Shown: piece after piece, positions 35,975 through 44,396 of the stretch | Position numbering within the stretch: position 1 is the first letter of the stretch | How the letters are laid out: every line of letters begins with the position of its first letter | Source of the DNA: Kribbella sp. VKM Ac-2569 | GTDB lineage: Bacteria; Actinomycetota; Actinomycetes; Propionibacteriales; Kribbellaceae | Direction of reading: 5' to 3' | DNA length: 64,000 bases | Assembly: GCF_004216905.1 (NCBI RefSeq) | Contig: NZ_SGXJ01000008.1 | Span: forward strand, 124,001-188,000 | The notes under the pieces: generated by a model | Databases searched by the model: none | The model's input: only the letters and a program-made list of their open reading frames with translations | Told to the model about the DNA's origin: nothing | Translations under genes and position numbers: made by a program

Positions 35975-36098
35975 AGCTGGTAGCACCACGAGTCCGGGAG
36001 GGCCTGCAGATCAGCTGATTGCAGAGCGCGGCAATGGCTTGTAAAGCAAGACAACTACCGGCTCGCGTGGGCGTTTCTCGCGCGCCGGTCATCGGGGA

Positions 36099-36545
36099 TC
36101 AGGGGATCGTGACGATGCGGGCGCCGGTGACTGCTTCGAAGGACGGCTTGATCCAGCGTGGTGAGCCGAGGACCGTGAAGTGCAGCATGCTCGGTAGGAG
36201 GATGACCTCGACCTGATCGCGGACGGTTGCTTGGAAGAGGCGTTCGAACGCCGACAGGCACAGCCAGTCTTCCTCGACGAAGACCGCGGCGAGTTCGAGG
36301 CCTGCGTCGGCTGCGTAGGCCGTGAGGCGCTCTCTGGTGCGACTGATCTGGGGTTGGCAGATGAGGAGAGGCCCGCACACGTAGGCGTAGGCACGTGGTC
36401 CTTTGACTGCTTGCCTTCGGTCAGCGGGTTCACAGTTGCAGATCAGCGAATAGCAGTTGCCGGCGAAGTGGACCCGCCGGCCGCGCGCTCTCCGCCCGGC
36501 AGCCGATCCGCCTGTACAGTCGCGACGGGGTACTGGCTGGTCCAT
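36099..36545 (-). CDS. Hypothetical protein, weakly resolvase-like
   Basis: A protein of up to 148 residues. The conserved-looking part starts near residue 50: RAYAYVCGPLL, QISRTRERLTAYAADAGLEL, AFERLFQATVRDQVEVILLP. The order (YVR-like strand, helix, AVFVEE, then a helix before VILLPS) recalls the N-terminal fold of serine resolvases, but the catalytic Ser and Arg pattern is not clear. It starts 7 bp after the GGDEF gene and is probably in that operon. Confidence 0.55.
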   Translation of the reverse strand: MDQPVPRRDCTGGSAAGRRARGRRVHFAGNCYSLICNCEPADRRQAVKGPRAYAYVCGPLLICQPQISRTRERLTAYAADAGLELAAVFVEEDWLCLSAFERLFQATVRDQVEVILLPSMLHFTVLGSPRWIKPSFEAVTGARIVTIP

Positions 36546-36551
36546 GGGATG

Positions 36552-37235
36552 TCAGCGGCTCGGTCCGAGGGGTGCCTGCGCGATGAAGCCTTGGGCGATT
36601 GGTGCTCCTGTGTTGCGTGCGTGTTTGTGGTCGAAGAGGGTGTGCTCGATCGCCCCGATTGTGTGGACCGTGAACTCGCGCCACCAGTGGTCTCCGGCGA
36701 CGGTCCTGGGCAGATCGGTTGGCGATATCACGCCTGTGCCGAAAGAAACGGTCCGCGGTAGGCCTGCGCACAGCTGGTCGCGCAGGCCTACGACGTGGGT
36801 GAGGAATGCGTGCTCATCCGACGTCGTCGCAAGGAGAACGATCTCGTCGCCCCCGAAGGTGGCCAGGGAGCTGTGTTCGACGCTTGAGCGCCAGAGCCAG
36901 TTGCGGGCCAGGGTGCCGAGGCGGCCCATGAAGGCGTTGCCGGCCAGGTGACCGAAGGACTGGGCATCGACGGCGTTAGCGCCTTCGACGTAGTCCTTGA
37001 GATTGTCGACATCGCCGATTGCAAGGCCCACGGTGTGGCCGTGACCGATGGCGTCGGCGATCAGGCCGGGCAGACGGGTGAAGAAGCCGGGCCAGGCGAC
37101 CAGACCTGTGATCGGGTCGTCGCGCGCGTCTTCGCACCAGCCGCCAACGGTCGGCGGAGGGAATCGATCGTGCCGAGCGTCAGCGGCGGGTGCGGGCTGG
37201 CTCAGTCGGCCCGGAAGCCACGTCGGGGTGCTCAT
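36552..37235 (-). CDS. GGDEF-domain protein (putative diguanylate cyclase)
   Basis: The 227-residue protein has a single GGDEF domain: DPITGLVAWPGFFTRL, GLAIGDVDNLKDYVEG, and the active-site loop LATFGGDEIVLLA (GGDEI in place of GGDEF). The first Asp of the DVDNLK metal site is present, so it may be active. It has no sensor or membrane domain. It overlaps the Prim-Pol gene by 56 bp and lies in an operon with mobile-element genes, so it may act in element control; the signal made is unproven. Confidence 0.85.
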   Translation of the reverse strand: MSTPTWLPGRLSQPAPAADARHDRFPPPTVGGWCEDARDDPITGLVAWPGFFTRLPGLIADAIGHGHTVGLAIGDVDNLKDYVEGANAVDAQSFGHLAGNAFMGRLGTLARNWLWRSSVEHSSLATFGGDEIVLLATTSDEHAFLTHVVGLRDQLCAGLPRTVSFGTGVISPTDLPRTVAGDHWWREFTVHTIGAIEHTLFDHKHARNTGAPIAQGFIAQAPLGPSR

Positions 37236-37836
37236 CGGCCGCCCCAGCTACCCGGAGCTCGTCCATCGAGCCGATGGCGAGGGCAGCGAGCACTTGCTCT
37301 GCCTCCGGCAGTGGGACCGCGGGAAAGCGCGGGCTCCAGAGCCATCGCAGCCTTCGGCCATTCGGTCCTCGTGACGGTGGTGCCAGGACCGGCGCATCGT
37401 CGCTGACCAGCTCGACGTCGGCGAGCCCGACGCGCTGTTTGGTCGGTGCCGTGCAGAAGATCCAGCCGTGGTCCGGCAGCCGCATGACCGGCGGCCAGAT
37501 CGTAAGGCGTTGCTGCTCGAGTCGACGCATTGCGTACGAGCCAGGAGCCAGCGGGACCCGCCAGATCGCAACCTCGGGCCCCGAAGCGATCAGGAGGTTC
37601 GGGGGAGTGGGTACGTCGTAGAGGGTCGACGCCTGGGTCACGTGGGTCAATGGTTCTGTCGCGAGCGGGTGTGCGCCGGGAGTCGCGCAGTACCGGTCGC
37701 CACAACTGCACATCCATGTCGTGCGCCAGCTGGTTCCGGCGGGGTCGGGCACCATCGGCGATGCCGGCGTGACCGCGATCCCACGCTCGATGTATGCACG
37801 GGTCGCCCTGAGCAGCTTGTTCTCTTTGCGAGCCAT
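37180..37836 (-). CDS. Prim-Pol-like (bifunctional DNA primase/polymerase N-terminal) protein
   Basis: The 218-residue protein has the actinobacterial Prim-Pol start: a helix KLLRATRAYIERGIAVTP and then a zinc-like CSCGDRYCATPGAHP motif. A later segment (DHGWIFCTAPTKQRV) also fits. It is shorter than full primase-polymerases and has no helicase part, so it may be a truncated or regulatory form. ATG 37836 follows a strong AGGAGGTG ribosome site. It probably serves element replication. Confidence 0.75.
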   Translation of the reverse strand: MARKENKLLRATRAYIERGIAVTPASPMVPDPAGTSWRTTWMCSCGDRYCATPGAHPLATEPLTHVTQASTLYDVPTPPNLLIASGPEVAIWRVPLAPGSYAMRRLEQQRLTIWPPVMRLPDHGWIFCTAPTKQRVGLADVELVSDDAPVLAPPSRGPNGRRLRWLWSPRFPAVPLPEAEQVLAALAIGSMDELRVAGAADEHPDVASGPTEPARTRR

Positions 37837-38032
37837 CAATGACACCTCCTGTGGGCACCATCATGGCCCACTGAGTCACACACGGTGACACCTGCCTCAC
37901 GAATTCCTCCTTGATGTTGGGCGCCGATCATCGGTCGCTGGTGGGCGCGACCGGCGCGGGCTCGGTGGATCTGCCAGCACGCCGGCCGCGCCGTTTAGGG
38001 GTGGCGCCTGTCGACTTCCGCGCATGTGCCGT

Positions 38033-38311
38033 TCAGTGGCATTGGGCGGTTTCGGCGCTGGACTCTTCGGATTGGTCGGCGATGTCCGGGTCGAGCCAAT
38101 GAACCTCGGCCGCGCCGAGATGACCGTGAGCCTCGAGAAGATCGTCAACGGTCGTCCAGAATGTGAGGCCAGGGTTCGCGCCGAGCCACTTGAGCGCGAC
38201 CCAGGTGTTCCGTCGCTCGTCGAACGGAAACTCGACGCCGATGGCAACGACTCCTGTTCCCATCCCTCCGGACGGATCGCGCTTGCTGAACAACTCGAAC
38301 CGACGCATCAC
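38033..38311 (-). CDS. Hypothetical small protein
   Basis: A 92-residue acidic protein (FELFSKRDPSGG, VEFPFDERRNTWVALKW, VDDLLEAHGHLGAAEVHWLD). I recognise no family. Its ATG overlaps the stop of the preceding gene in an ATGA, so the two are translationally coupled. It heads the group that leads to the Prim-Pol gene about 200 bp further on. Confidence 0.55.
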   Translation of the reverse strand: MMRRFELFSKRDPSGGMGTGVVAIGVEFPFDERRNTWVALKWLGANPGLTFWTTVDDLLEAHGHLGAAEVHWLDPDIADQSEESSAETAQCH

Positions 38312-38562
38312 CGGTTCACCGCCTGGTCGAATGCAGCATCACGAGTCAGGCGGAGGTTCGGGAACTGGCTCGCCAGGACCGCCGCGTACTCGTCGACCAT
38401 GCAGATCGGTCCGATCCATTCGGCGATCACATGAGTGTCGAGCCAGGCGCGGACACATTCGCTCGGCTCGTCGCAGGTCGCTGCGTCGAGGATCCTTCTG
38501 CGCGGCAAGGGCCGGGCACCGACAGCAACGGGGCGATGGCAATGCCTGGGATGATCAGTCAC
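38308..38562 (-). CDS. Hypothetical small protein
   Basis: An 84-residue protein starting at GTG 38562 (VTDHPRHCHRPV), with a SECVRAWLDTHVIAEWIGPI middle and YAAVLASQFPNLRLT end. No family is recognised. It is coupled to the next gene by a 4-bp overlap and diverges from the XRE-TPR regulator 116 bp away. Confidence 0.5.
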   Translation of the reverse strand: MTDHPRHCHRPVAVGARPLPRRRILDAATCDEPSECVRAWLDTHVIAEWIGPICMVDEYAAVLASQFPNLRLTRDAAFDQAVNR

Positions 38563-38678
38563 ACTACAGAGAGTGCGGATGCAGCTACCGCGATCACGAT
38601 GCGTATCCGCATGAGCGTGAATCCTCGCTATGCACGCTCGCATAGCGCCAACGGCCGGGGCTAGCGACAATAACTTCT

Positions 38679-40088
38679 GTGCGACGATGCGAACACTGTG
38701 AGGCGCCACTGAGCCGGCACAATCCCGGCTCGGTCTGCGGAGCGTGTGACGTCGCACGTCGTGGTCTGCCCTCGGGCGCCACGTTCAAGGTGCCAGCCGA
38801 CGTACTGGTTCACGAAGACGTCGTGGCTGCCCTGAATGACTGGAACTGGTCCGGGGCACTACGCGCCATCAGCGCTGCCACGGGCGTCACCCAGATGAAG
38901 ATGAGCGAGGCCACGGGGCTCACCCAGTCGACGATCTCCCGATTGATGAACGGCAAGATCCCCACTCCGACCATTCAGACCATCCGATCGCTCTGCGACG
39001 GTCTAGGCATTCCACGCGACCTTGCCGGTCTCGCAGCCAAGCCAGGTCCGGCTCGGACACCATGCAAGGAGGACGCCACGGACAGACGACAATTCCTCAG
39101 TGGCGTCGGAGCGTCTGCTGCTGCCTCGGTGTGGAGCGCGTTTGGCGAGCGTCCGGACAGAATGCGATCCGCCGATGCCGAACGAGAACTCGAGACACTT
39201 CGAGCGACCGTGCCGCGGCTGCAGCAGCTGAGTGATGAGTACGGCGGGACCGATGCACTGTGCACGCTTGCGATCAAGCTGGCGAGGCGAGCCGACGAAG
39301 TCGTCCAATCGCGACTTGCCTCTTACGAACTGACGCAGCAGGCGCAGTCCCTGGCGGCGCAGTTCTCGATGATGGCTGGATGGCTCCATCTGGACGGCGG
39401 TGACCAGACAGTTGCCCGCCTCCACTGGCAGCACGCGCTGTTCCAGGCACAGTTGGCCAACGACCTCGAAACGGAGGTCTTCGCGCTCAGCAGCCTGTCG
39501 AACCAGGCAACGTTCAGCCTGAGCCGCGCACCTGAGGGTCTTCTTCTTGCGCAACGAGCGCTCACGGTTGCGAGTGGATGGGCATCGCCAAGGCTGAAGT
39601 CCCTGCTGTTGATCCGTGAGGCTGCGGCCTGGGCAGCTCGTCATGAGCCATCTCAGTTCGACCGGATGCAGCGCCAAGCAGCCAATCTGCTTCCGGATGG
39701 TCCGGCCGACGACGATCCGAAGTGGCTGGAGTTCTATGACCGAGCGGAGTACGACGGCCTTCGAGCGCTGTCGTACGGGCTGCTCGGTGAGGCATCTCGC
39801 TCTGAGTCGCTCTATCGGGACATGCTCAACCGCATCCCGCCCCACCTGCAGCGAAACCGACTCCTCTACACGACGCTGCTCGCTAGATCGATGGTTAGTT
39901 CTGGCGACGTTGTTGGGGCCACCGAGATTCTTACGCCACACCTCGAGTCGGTCGCCGCCTCTGGTTCCCGACGGGCTCGTCATCACGTCCGGGCCGTAGC
40001 CCGAGCAGCACGCGCATCGCGGACCTCACGAGGTGTGAGTTTTGCAGACCAGACATGTCACGCCGGACTCGACTCGGAGAGAGCATGA
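38679..40088 (+). CDS. XRE family regulator with zinc-ribbon start and TPR-like C-terminus
   Basis: The 469-residue protein starts with a short zinc-ribbon-like motif (CEHCEAPLS, CGACDVARR). An XRE helix-turn-helix follows at residues about 60-110 (GVTQMKMSEATGLTQSTISR). Then comes a long helical TPR-like region (ALFQAQLANDLETEVFALS, LSYGLLGEASRSESLYRDML). In actinobacteria such regulators often sit at the head of small-molecule or RiPP loci. Its stop overlaps the next gene's start (ATGA at 40085), so it is translationally coupled to the RiPP locus. Confidence 0.87.
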   Translation: MRRCEHCEAPLSRHNPGSVCGACDVARRGLPSGATFKVPADVLVHEDVVAALNDWNWSGALRAISAATGVTQMKMSEATGLTQSTISRLMNGKIPTPTIQTIRSLCDGLGIPRDLAGLAAKPGPARTPCKEDATDRRQFLSGVGASAAASVWSAFGERPDRMRSADAERELETLRATVPRLQQLSDEYGGTDALCTLAIKLARRADEVVQSRLASYELTQQAQSLAAQFSMMAGWLHLDGGDQTVARLHWQHALFQAQLANDLETEVFALSSLSNQATFSLSRAPEGLLLAQRALTVASGWASPRLKSLLLIREAAAWAARHEPSQFDRMQRQAANLLPDGPADDDPKWLEFYDRAEYDGLRALSYGLLGEASRSESLYRDMLNRIPPHLQRNRLLYTTLLARSMVSSGDVVGATEILTPHLESVAASGSRRARHHVRAVARAARASRTSRGVSFADQTCHAGLDSERA

Positions 40089-40627
40089 CCCTGACCCTGA
40101 CCCGCCATACGGGGACCGAGACCCTCGGACTTGTCCCGAGGCTCAAGCCGCTCTATGCGAACGCCTACTCCGAACCTCCGTACGAGATGTCGGACGAAGA
40201 CATAGAGCAGTTCGAGATCCGGATCACGAAGCATGCCGGCCTCGACGGCTTCGTCCTGGTCGCCGGAGAGATCGACGGGCGACTGGTCGGGTTCTCGTAC
40301 GGATTCACCTTCCCGCCTGGACGATGGTGGACCGGTGTCAAGACTGACCCGCCTCCGGCCGATATCGCGTCAGGCCCTCTCTTCGCGGTGATCGAGCTCG
40401 GCGTACACACGGAGTTCCGTGGCCGCGGCTTCTCTCGCCAGCTCGTCGACGCTCTCCTCACCGACCGGCCAGAGTCGTTCGCGAGCCTCATCTCCCGCCC
40501 GGGTGCGCAGGCTCACGCGATGTATCAACGCTGGGGGTGGAAGAAAGTCGGCACTACGCAGACCTACCCGCACTGGCCCGTTGAAGATATTGACGTTCTC
40601 CCGTTGCACGACAGCAAGTCCGCCTGA
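40085..40627 (+). CDS. GNAT acetyltransferase of the RiPP locus
   Basis: A 180-residue GNAT protein: LVAGEIDGRLVGFSYGFTF, then FAVIELGVHTEFRGRGFSRQ (motif A, RGRGFS) and MYQRWGWKKVGTTQ. It starts in a 4-bp overlap with the regulator and lies 24 bp before the precursor gene, so it may modify the peptide or confer self-protection. Both options are inferred. Confidence 0.87.
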   Translation: MTLTLTRHTGTETLGLVPRLKPLYANAYSEPPYEMSDEDIEQFEIRITKHAGLDGFVLVAGEIDGRLVGFSYGFTFPPGRWWTGVKTDPPPADIASGPLFAVIELGVHTEFRGRGFSRQLVDALLTDRPESFASLISRPGAQAHAMYQRWGWKKVGTTQTYPHWPVEDIDVLPLHDSKSA

Positions 40628-40650
40628 CCTCTCGAAGAAAGGCATCGATC

Positions 40651-40854
40651 ATGAGTAACCGTCCGTTCGGTATGTCCCACCTCGTGCGTTCCACCGTCGA
40701 GCAGACGGTCTCGGACGAGGCACAGTACGACCCTGAAACGCAGATCAGCACGACCTCCGACGGCCAGCCCTGGGTCGCACAGCCCGGCGCGCTGGCTGCC
40801 GAGCAGTGCCGGCCTGGCGACGGCAACGACGACGCCAACAGCCTGCTCGCCTGA
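40651..40854 (+). CDS. Putative ATP-grasp-modified RiPP precursor peptide
   Basis: A 67-residue peptide matching the actinobacterial GRASP-target precursor pattern: an N-terminal RPFGMSHLV (like the family's RPWGLxRLV), a middle YDPETQISTTSDGQPW, and a polar, acid-rich tail (AAEQCRPGDGNDDANSLLA). The Ser/Thr and Asp/Glu residues could form the side-chain esters made by ATP-grasp ligases. A single Cys is present. The ATG has GAAAGG nine bases upstream. The ligase gene follows 12 bp later. Confidence 0.85.
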   Translation: MSNRPFGMSHLVRSTVEQTVSDEAQYDPETQISTTSDGQPWVAQPGALAAEQCRPGDGNDDANSLLA

Positions 40855-40866
40855 TCTGCCGCGTTG

Positions 40867-41826
40867 ATGAGCGACGGGTCGGCTGTCCTGGTACTCACTA
40901 ACCCGAACGACGTGACAGCCGACCTCATTGTTCAGAAGCTCCAACGATCTGGCACTCAGGTCCTTCGCTGTGACCTCGCGGACTTCCCGATGGCTATCAC
41001 GCTGGAGGCGCATCATGAGGATCGCTGGGTCGGTGCCATCAAGCATGCTGATCGCGTCGTCGATTTAGCTGATCTTCGCGGCATCTACTGTCGGAGGCCG
41101 ACGGCGTTTCGGTTGCCTGCAGACATGACGGACGACGAGCGGGAGTTCGCCTCCACGGAGGCGCAGGCGGGCTTCACCGGGGTGCTGATGGCGTTGCCTT
41201 GCCGTTGGATCAACCATCCTGCGGCCGAACGCATCGCGTCGTACAAGCCATATCAGCTGAGACTCGCCCACGCCTCCGGCCTTGTAACGCCTCGTTCCAT
41301 CATCACGAACGACCCGATGGCGGCGAGGAAGTTCGCCTCCGACCAGACCCGGCAGGTGATTTACAAGGGCATCGGACGCGACTTCGCCAACGGTCCCATC
41401 AGCACACCGACGATCCGCTTCGTGAAGCCGGACGAGATCGACGACTCCGTACGACTGACGGCACACCTCTTCCAGGAGTTCGTGCCCAAGCACCACGATA
41501 TTCGCCTGATCGTGGTCGGATCGGAGATCTTCGCAGTCGAGATCCACGCGCACAACTCACAAGCAGCACTCGACTGGCGTACCGACTACGACGCCTTGAC
41601 GTACAAGCCTGCTGAGGTGCCGGACGAGATACGCGTTGGTGTTACCCACCTGATGGCTCGCCTCGACTTGATCTTCGGCGTTCTCGACTTCGTCGTCGCA
41701 CCCGACGGCCGTTGGTACTTCCTGGAGATCAACGCAAACGGCCAGTGGGCATGGCTTCCTGGAGTAACGGATGAAGTCGCCGGCGCAATCGCGAACGTGC
41801 TCACGACACCGAGCGGACCAGGTTGA
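40867..41826 (+). CDS. ATP-grasp ribosomal peptide maturase (graspetide ligase-like)
   Basis: The 319-residue protein has the MvdD/MvdC-like ATP-grasp order: an N-terminal Rossmann-like part (VLVLTNPNDVTADLIVQKL), RGIYCRRPTAFRLP typical of these maturases, LFQEFVPKHHDIRLIVVG, then FLEINANGQWAWLP, the metal-binding end. These ligases form ester or amide crosslinks in the precursor using ATP. ATG 40867 is preferred over TTG 40864. It sits directly after its putative precursor. No transporter or protease is seen nearby. Confidence 0.9.
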   Translation: MSDGSAVLVLTNPNDVTADLIVQKLQRSGTQVLRCDLADFPMAITLEAHHEDRWVGAIKHADRVVDLADLRGIYCRRPTAFRLPADMTDDEREFASTEAQAGFTGVLMALPCRWINHPAAERIASYKPYQLRLAHASGLVTPRSIITNDPMAARKFASDQTRQVIYKGIGRDFANGPISTPTIRFVKPDEIDDSVRLTAHLFQEFVPKHHDIRLIVVGSEIFAVEIHAHNSQAALDWRTDYDALTYKPAEVPDEIRVGVTHLMARLDLIFGVLDFVVAPDGRWYFLEINANGQWAWLPGVTDEVAGAIANVLTTPSGPG

Positions 41827-41890
41827 TGTCGGCCTGGCTGGTGCCGAGTGCTCGCCGCTCTCAACTTCTCCATCCAAAGGAGCTCAGCTG

Positions 41891-42283
41891 TTGTCGAACG
41901 AACACGGACGCATCTTCCGCGAGGCATGGATTGCAGGCGTGACGAAGCACTACCCCGGTGAACCAAAGCCTGGGTACGTAGCCCCGTGGGAAGACACACC
42001 CGATTGGGAACGGGAGAGCGCCGCAGCGGTCTACGACCAGGTGCGGGCGTTCGTCGAGGTGTCGGGAGGAAAGACAAGCAAGCTCAGTCGAGAGCAAAAG
42101 GGCCGCTTCGTGGCGTTGTGTTGGATCGCCCAGATCCACCGACACATCCCTGATCCCAAGCCAAGCTATGTGCCGACTGGGACAACCTGCCAGCCTGGCA
42201 GCGAGAAACGGACGCGGACATCTTCGAACGGATTGAAGACGCGAGCTGAGGACCTACAAGAGCCGAGATGGCCTGCTGCCTGA
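41891..42283 (+). pseudogene. Two-repeat hypothetical gene following the ATP-grasp gene, frameshifted near its end
   Basis: TTG 41891 has a clear AAGGAG ribosome site eight bases upstream. The protein has two copies of one module: HYPGEPKPGYVAPWEDTPDW and HIPDPKPSYV followed, in another frame, by DWDNLPAWQRETDADIFERI and a stop at 42247-42249. Without the shift the two modules are alike. A base is missing near 42172, so the current frame runs on to 42283. The module's role is unknown; it is probably an accessory of the RiPP locus. A sequencing error is also possible. Confidence 0.65.
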
Positions 42284-42419
42284 AGGTCATCGGCCAGTAA
42301 TGTGGGTTGCTAGCAACCATCCTGCCAGACAGCGCCCGCCTGCTGTCCTCGGTATGGAAGCAACGGACCTGGCGCCCGCGCGGTCCATGCGCAGCACCAG
42401 CCATCTGCAGGACTTCGGC

Positions 42420-43015
42420 AGCCGTCTGTTGCACCAGAACATCAGGATCGTCAGGTCCCTGGATCAGGTCAGCCGGCCCGGAACGCGCGAGTACGTGAAG
42501 CAAGCCGACAAGAGACGCCGCGCCGATGATCTCTCCGGTATCGATCCGCTCGCGAATCGAATCGAGACCAAGCCAGTTGACGCCCTCCGCCTCGTTGATG
42601 TCTTCCGGCTCACCGATGTAGTCGGCGCCGTACGACACGAACAGCATACTCTCGGCGTCCGCCGTACCCACCGAAGTCCGCAAGGACACCAGAGGCTTCA
42701 CGTTTCGCGGCCGCCAGCCTGTCTCCTCCTCGACCTCGCGAGCCGCCGTCACAGCCGGATCCTCATCGGAGTCGACGTACCCGCCTGGAAGCTCCTACCC
42801 CCAGCGGTCGACGATGAAGCGGTGCCGCCACATCATCAACACGTATCTTGCTTGTCATCAAGCACAACTATCATGGCGGCCTTGGGCGTCCGCAGCACGT
42901 ACTGTTCGAACCGCGCCCCTTCAGGCAGCTCGACCAATGCGATGCTCAACTGCAAGCGTCGGGTGTGTCATCAATCACCGCTCGCCATGGATCTTCCACA
43001 ATGTGGATTCCGCAT
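42420..43015 (-). pseudogene. Decayed Nudix hydrolase gene
   Basis: The Nudix box reads EDPAVTAAREVEEETGWRP after ELPGGYVDS. In the same frame, TAG at 42795-42797 replaces a codon in DRWG-stop-ELPGG, where Trp is expected. Further upstream the parts RRLQLSIALVELPEGARFEQ and AAMIVVLDDKQDTLMMWRHR are intact, but the N-terminus (HGER, VIDDT) lies in other frames. So it has at least two frameshifts and one nonsense codon. Nudix genes often accompany XRE-TPR regulators, so it may once have been part of the neighbouring locus. Confidence 0.82.
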
Positions 43016-43040
43016 CATCGTCGGCCGCCACGCCACGACA

Positions 43041-43794
43041 TCACCACCTTGCGTGTCGCCCTCCCGGTGGGCTGGCTTCAGATTCGGGCGAGAACGGCCC
43101 GTCGCGCAAGTGTCTCAACCTGGCTGCGTCCAAGTCTGCGCCTGTCAGTGCGTTCGTTGGCAGGCTGCGGATGCCGCTAGTCATGGCGGCGACATCGGTT
43201 GTCGACGTGAACTGCTGGACCGTGTGGACTACCAGGCAGAGGTCTACCCCGACTCGACGTACTGCAGCACATCGAGCCTCGAGGACAGGCAGCATGTCCA
43301 TCCAGCGACGGAGCATGCGTAACGCGGTGGTGGGGAGTCCGGCTACTTGGGTCGGGTCGATCCGTGTGAGCTCGCCGGCCACTGAACCTATGCGGAGGTT
43401 GTAGCGGTCATTCACGCCATCGAGGTATCGCCGTATGCGACGTGAGAGCAACCGTACGCGCCACAGGTCGCCCACCTCGGCAGACAGTGCTGCCAGCCGG
43501 CAGAAGTCCTTCAGGACCTCGCCCAGATGTTGCGTCCACGCCGCATTGGTCTCGCAGGGCTCTCTCGGGAACTTGAACTCGATAGCCGCGAGCGTTGATT
43601 GCGTGACCATTAGGTCAACGGCGTCAGGGATGCCTCCTCTGCTCCACTCGGTCATGGTGTCGGCCTACGAGCTCCTGGATGGTCGCGAACCGCACGACAT
43701 CCTCCGTGAGCACCGCTTCGATGCCAGGCACGCGATGGCGATCTCGGTGAGCTGCGGTGGCTGCCCACACGAGGTCCCAACGAACGGCGCTCAT
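43041..43794 (-). pseudogene. PD-(D/E)XK-like protein gene split by a frameshift
   Basis: An upstream frame carries MSAVRWDLVWAATAAHRDRH and VRFATIQELV. The downstream frame (from ATG 43655) carries DAVDLMVTQSTLAAIEFKFP, with an Asp and an E-x-K pair as in PD-(D/E)XK nucleases, then TNAAWTQHLGEVLKDFCRLA. One base change near 43665 would join them. The two parts look like one conserved actinobacterial protein. The current 204-residue ORF could still be translated, but lacks its N-terminus. Confidence 0.65.
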
Positions 43795-43858
43795 GGACCG
43801 ATGGGTAATCGCCGAGTGCTCCGGCAGGCTCTCGCGGCGTGCTGGCATATTTTCTTTC

Positions 43859-44143
43859 ATGACTGATGAGCGGCTCGGCTACCCCGTCGACGACAGGCCG
43901 GCGGCGATGGGGAGTCGAATCGATGCAGGACACTTGGGTGATTTCGAGTTGGCCGCTGCCCGTGTCGTCGCGCGGCTGACGGGTGAGCGGGTCGTACTCC
44001 AAGGTGACAACAGTGCTCCTGGGATGGTGGACCTTCGCATCGACAACAAGGACAAGCCGCCCGGATTAGATGGGTTGCGAACGAGCGTGTGGCTCGGGGT
44101 CTCACTACTGGCCGTAACGGGAGACCTGAGGATCACGATGTAG
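43859..44143 (+). pseudogene. Truncated hypothetical gene (5' end only)
   Basis: ATG 43859 opens FELAAARVVARLTGERVVLQ and SAPGMVDLRIDNKDKPPG, which read like the start of a nuclease-like or regulatory protein. After about residue 65 the composition becomes random and the frame stops. I see no continuation nearby, so the 3' part was probably lost. The 250 bp to the next gene hold only an AT-rich promoter-like stretch. Confidence 0.5.
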
Positions 44144-44396
44144 CGAGGTAGAGGCGGTGGGACCATCGTGGAGCGCATACGGGCCTGTCCTACGCGCAGA
44201 TCGTCGAATGTCAATGCTCGATGATCTGAGGCACGGGAACTACGCTCGGGGTGCGAGCGCACCAGCAGTGATGATCGACGCGAGGGGGTGGAACGAACGA
44301 TCTTCGGCTCCTATGACGGTGAGTGCAATGCGCATTGACCTGGTCAGCTTGACGCTATGTGCTGAATGCAAGCGGTGGTAAAATCGCCGTAGTTAT

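Noticed and set aside
36099..36545. Calling this gene a serine recombinase
   Set aside because: The fold order is suggestive, but the catalytic Ser/Arg pattern could not be found, so it is kept as hypothetical.
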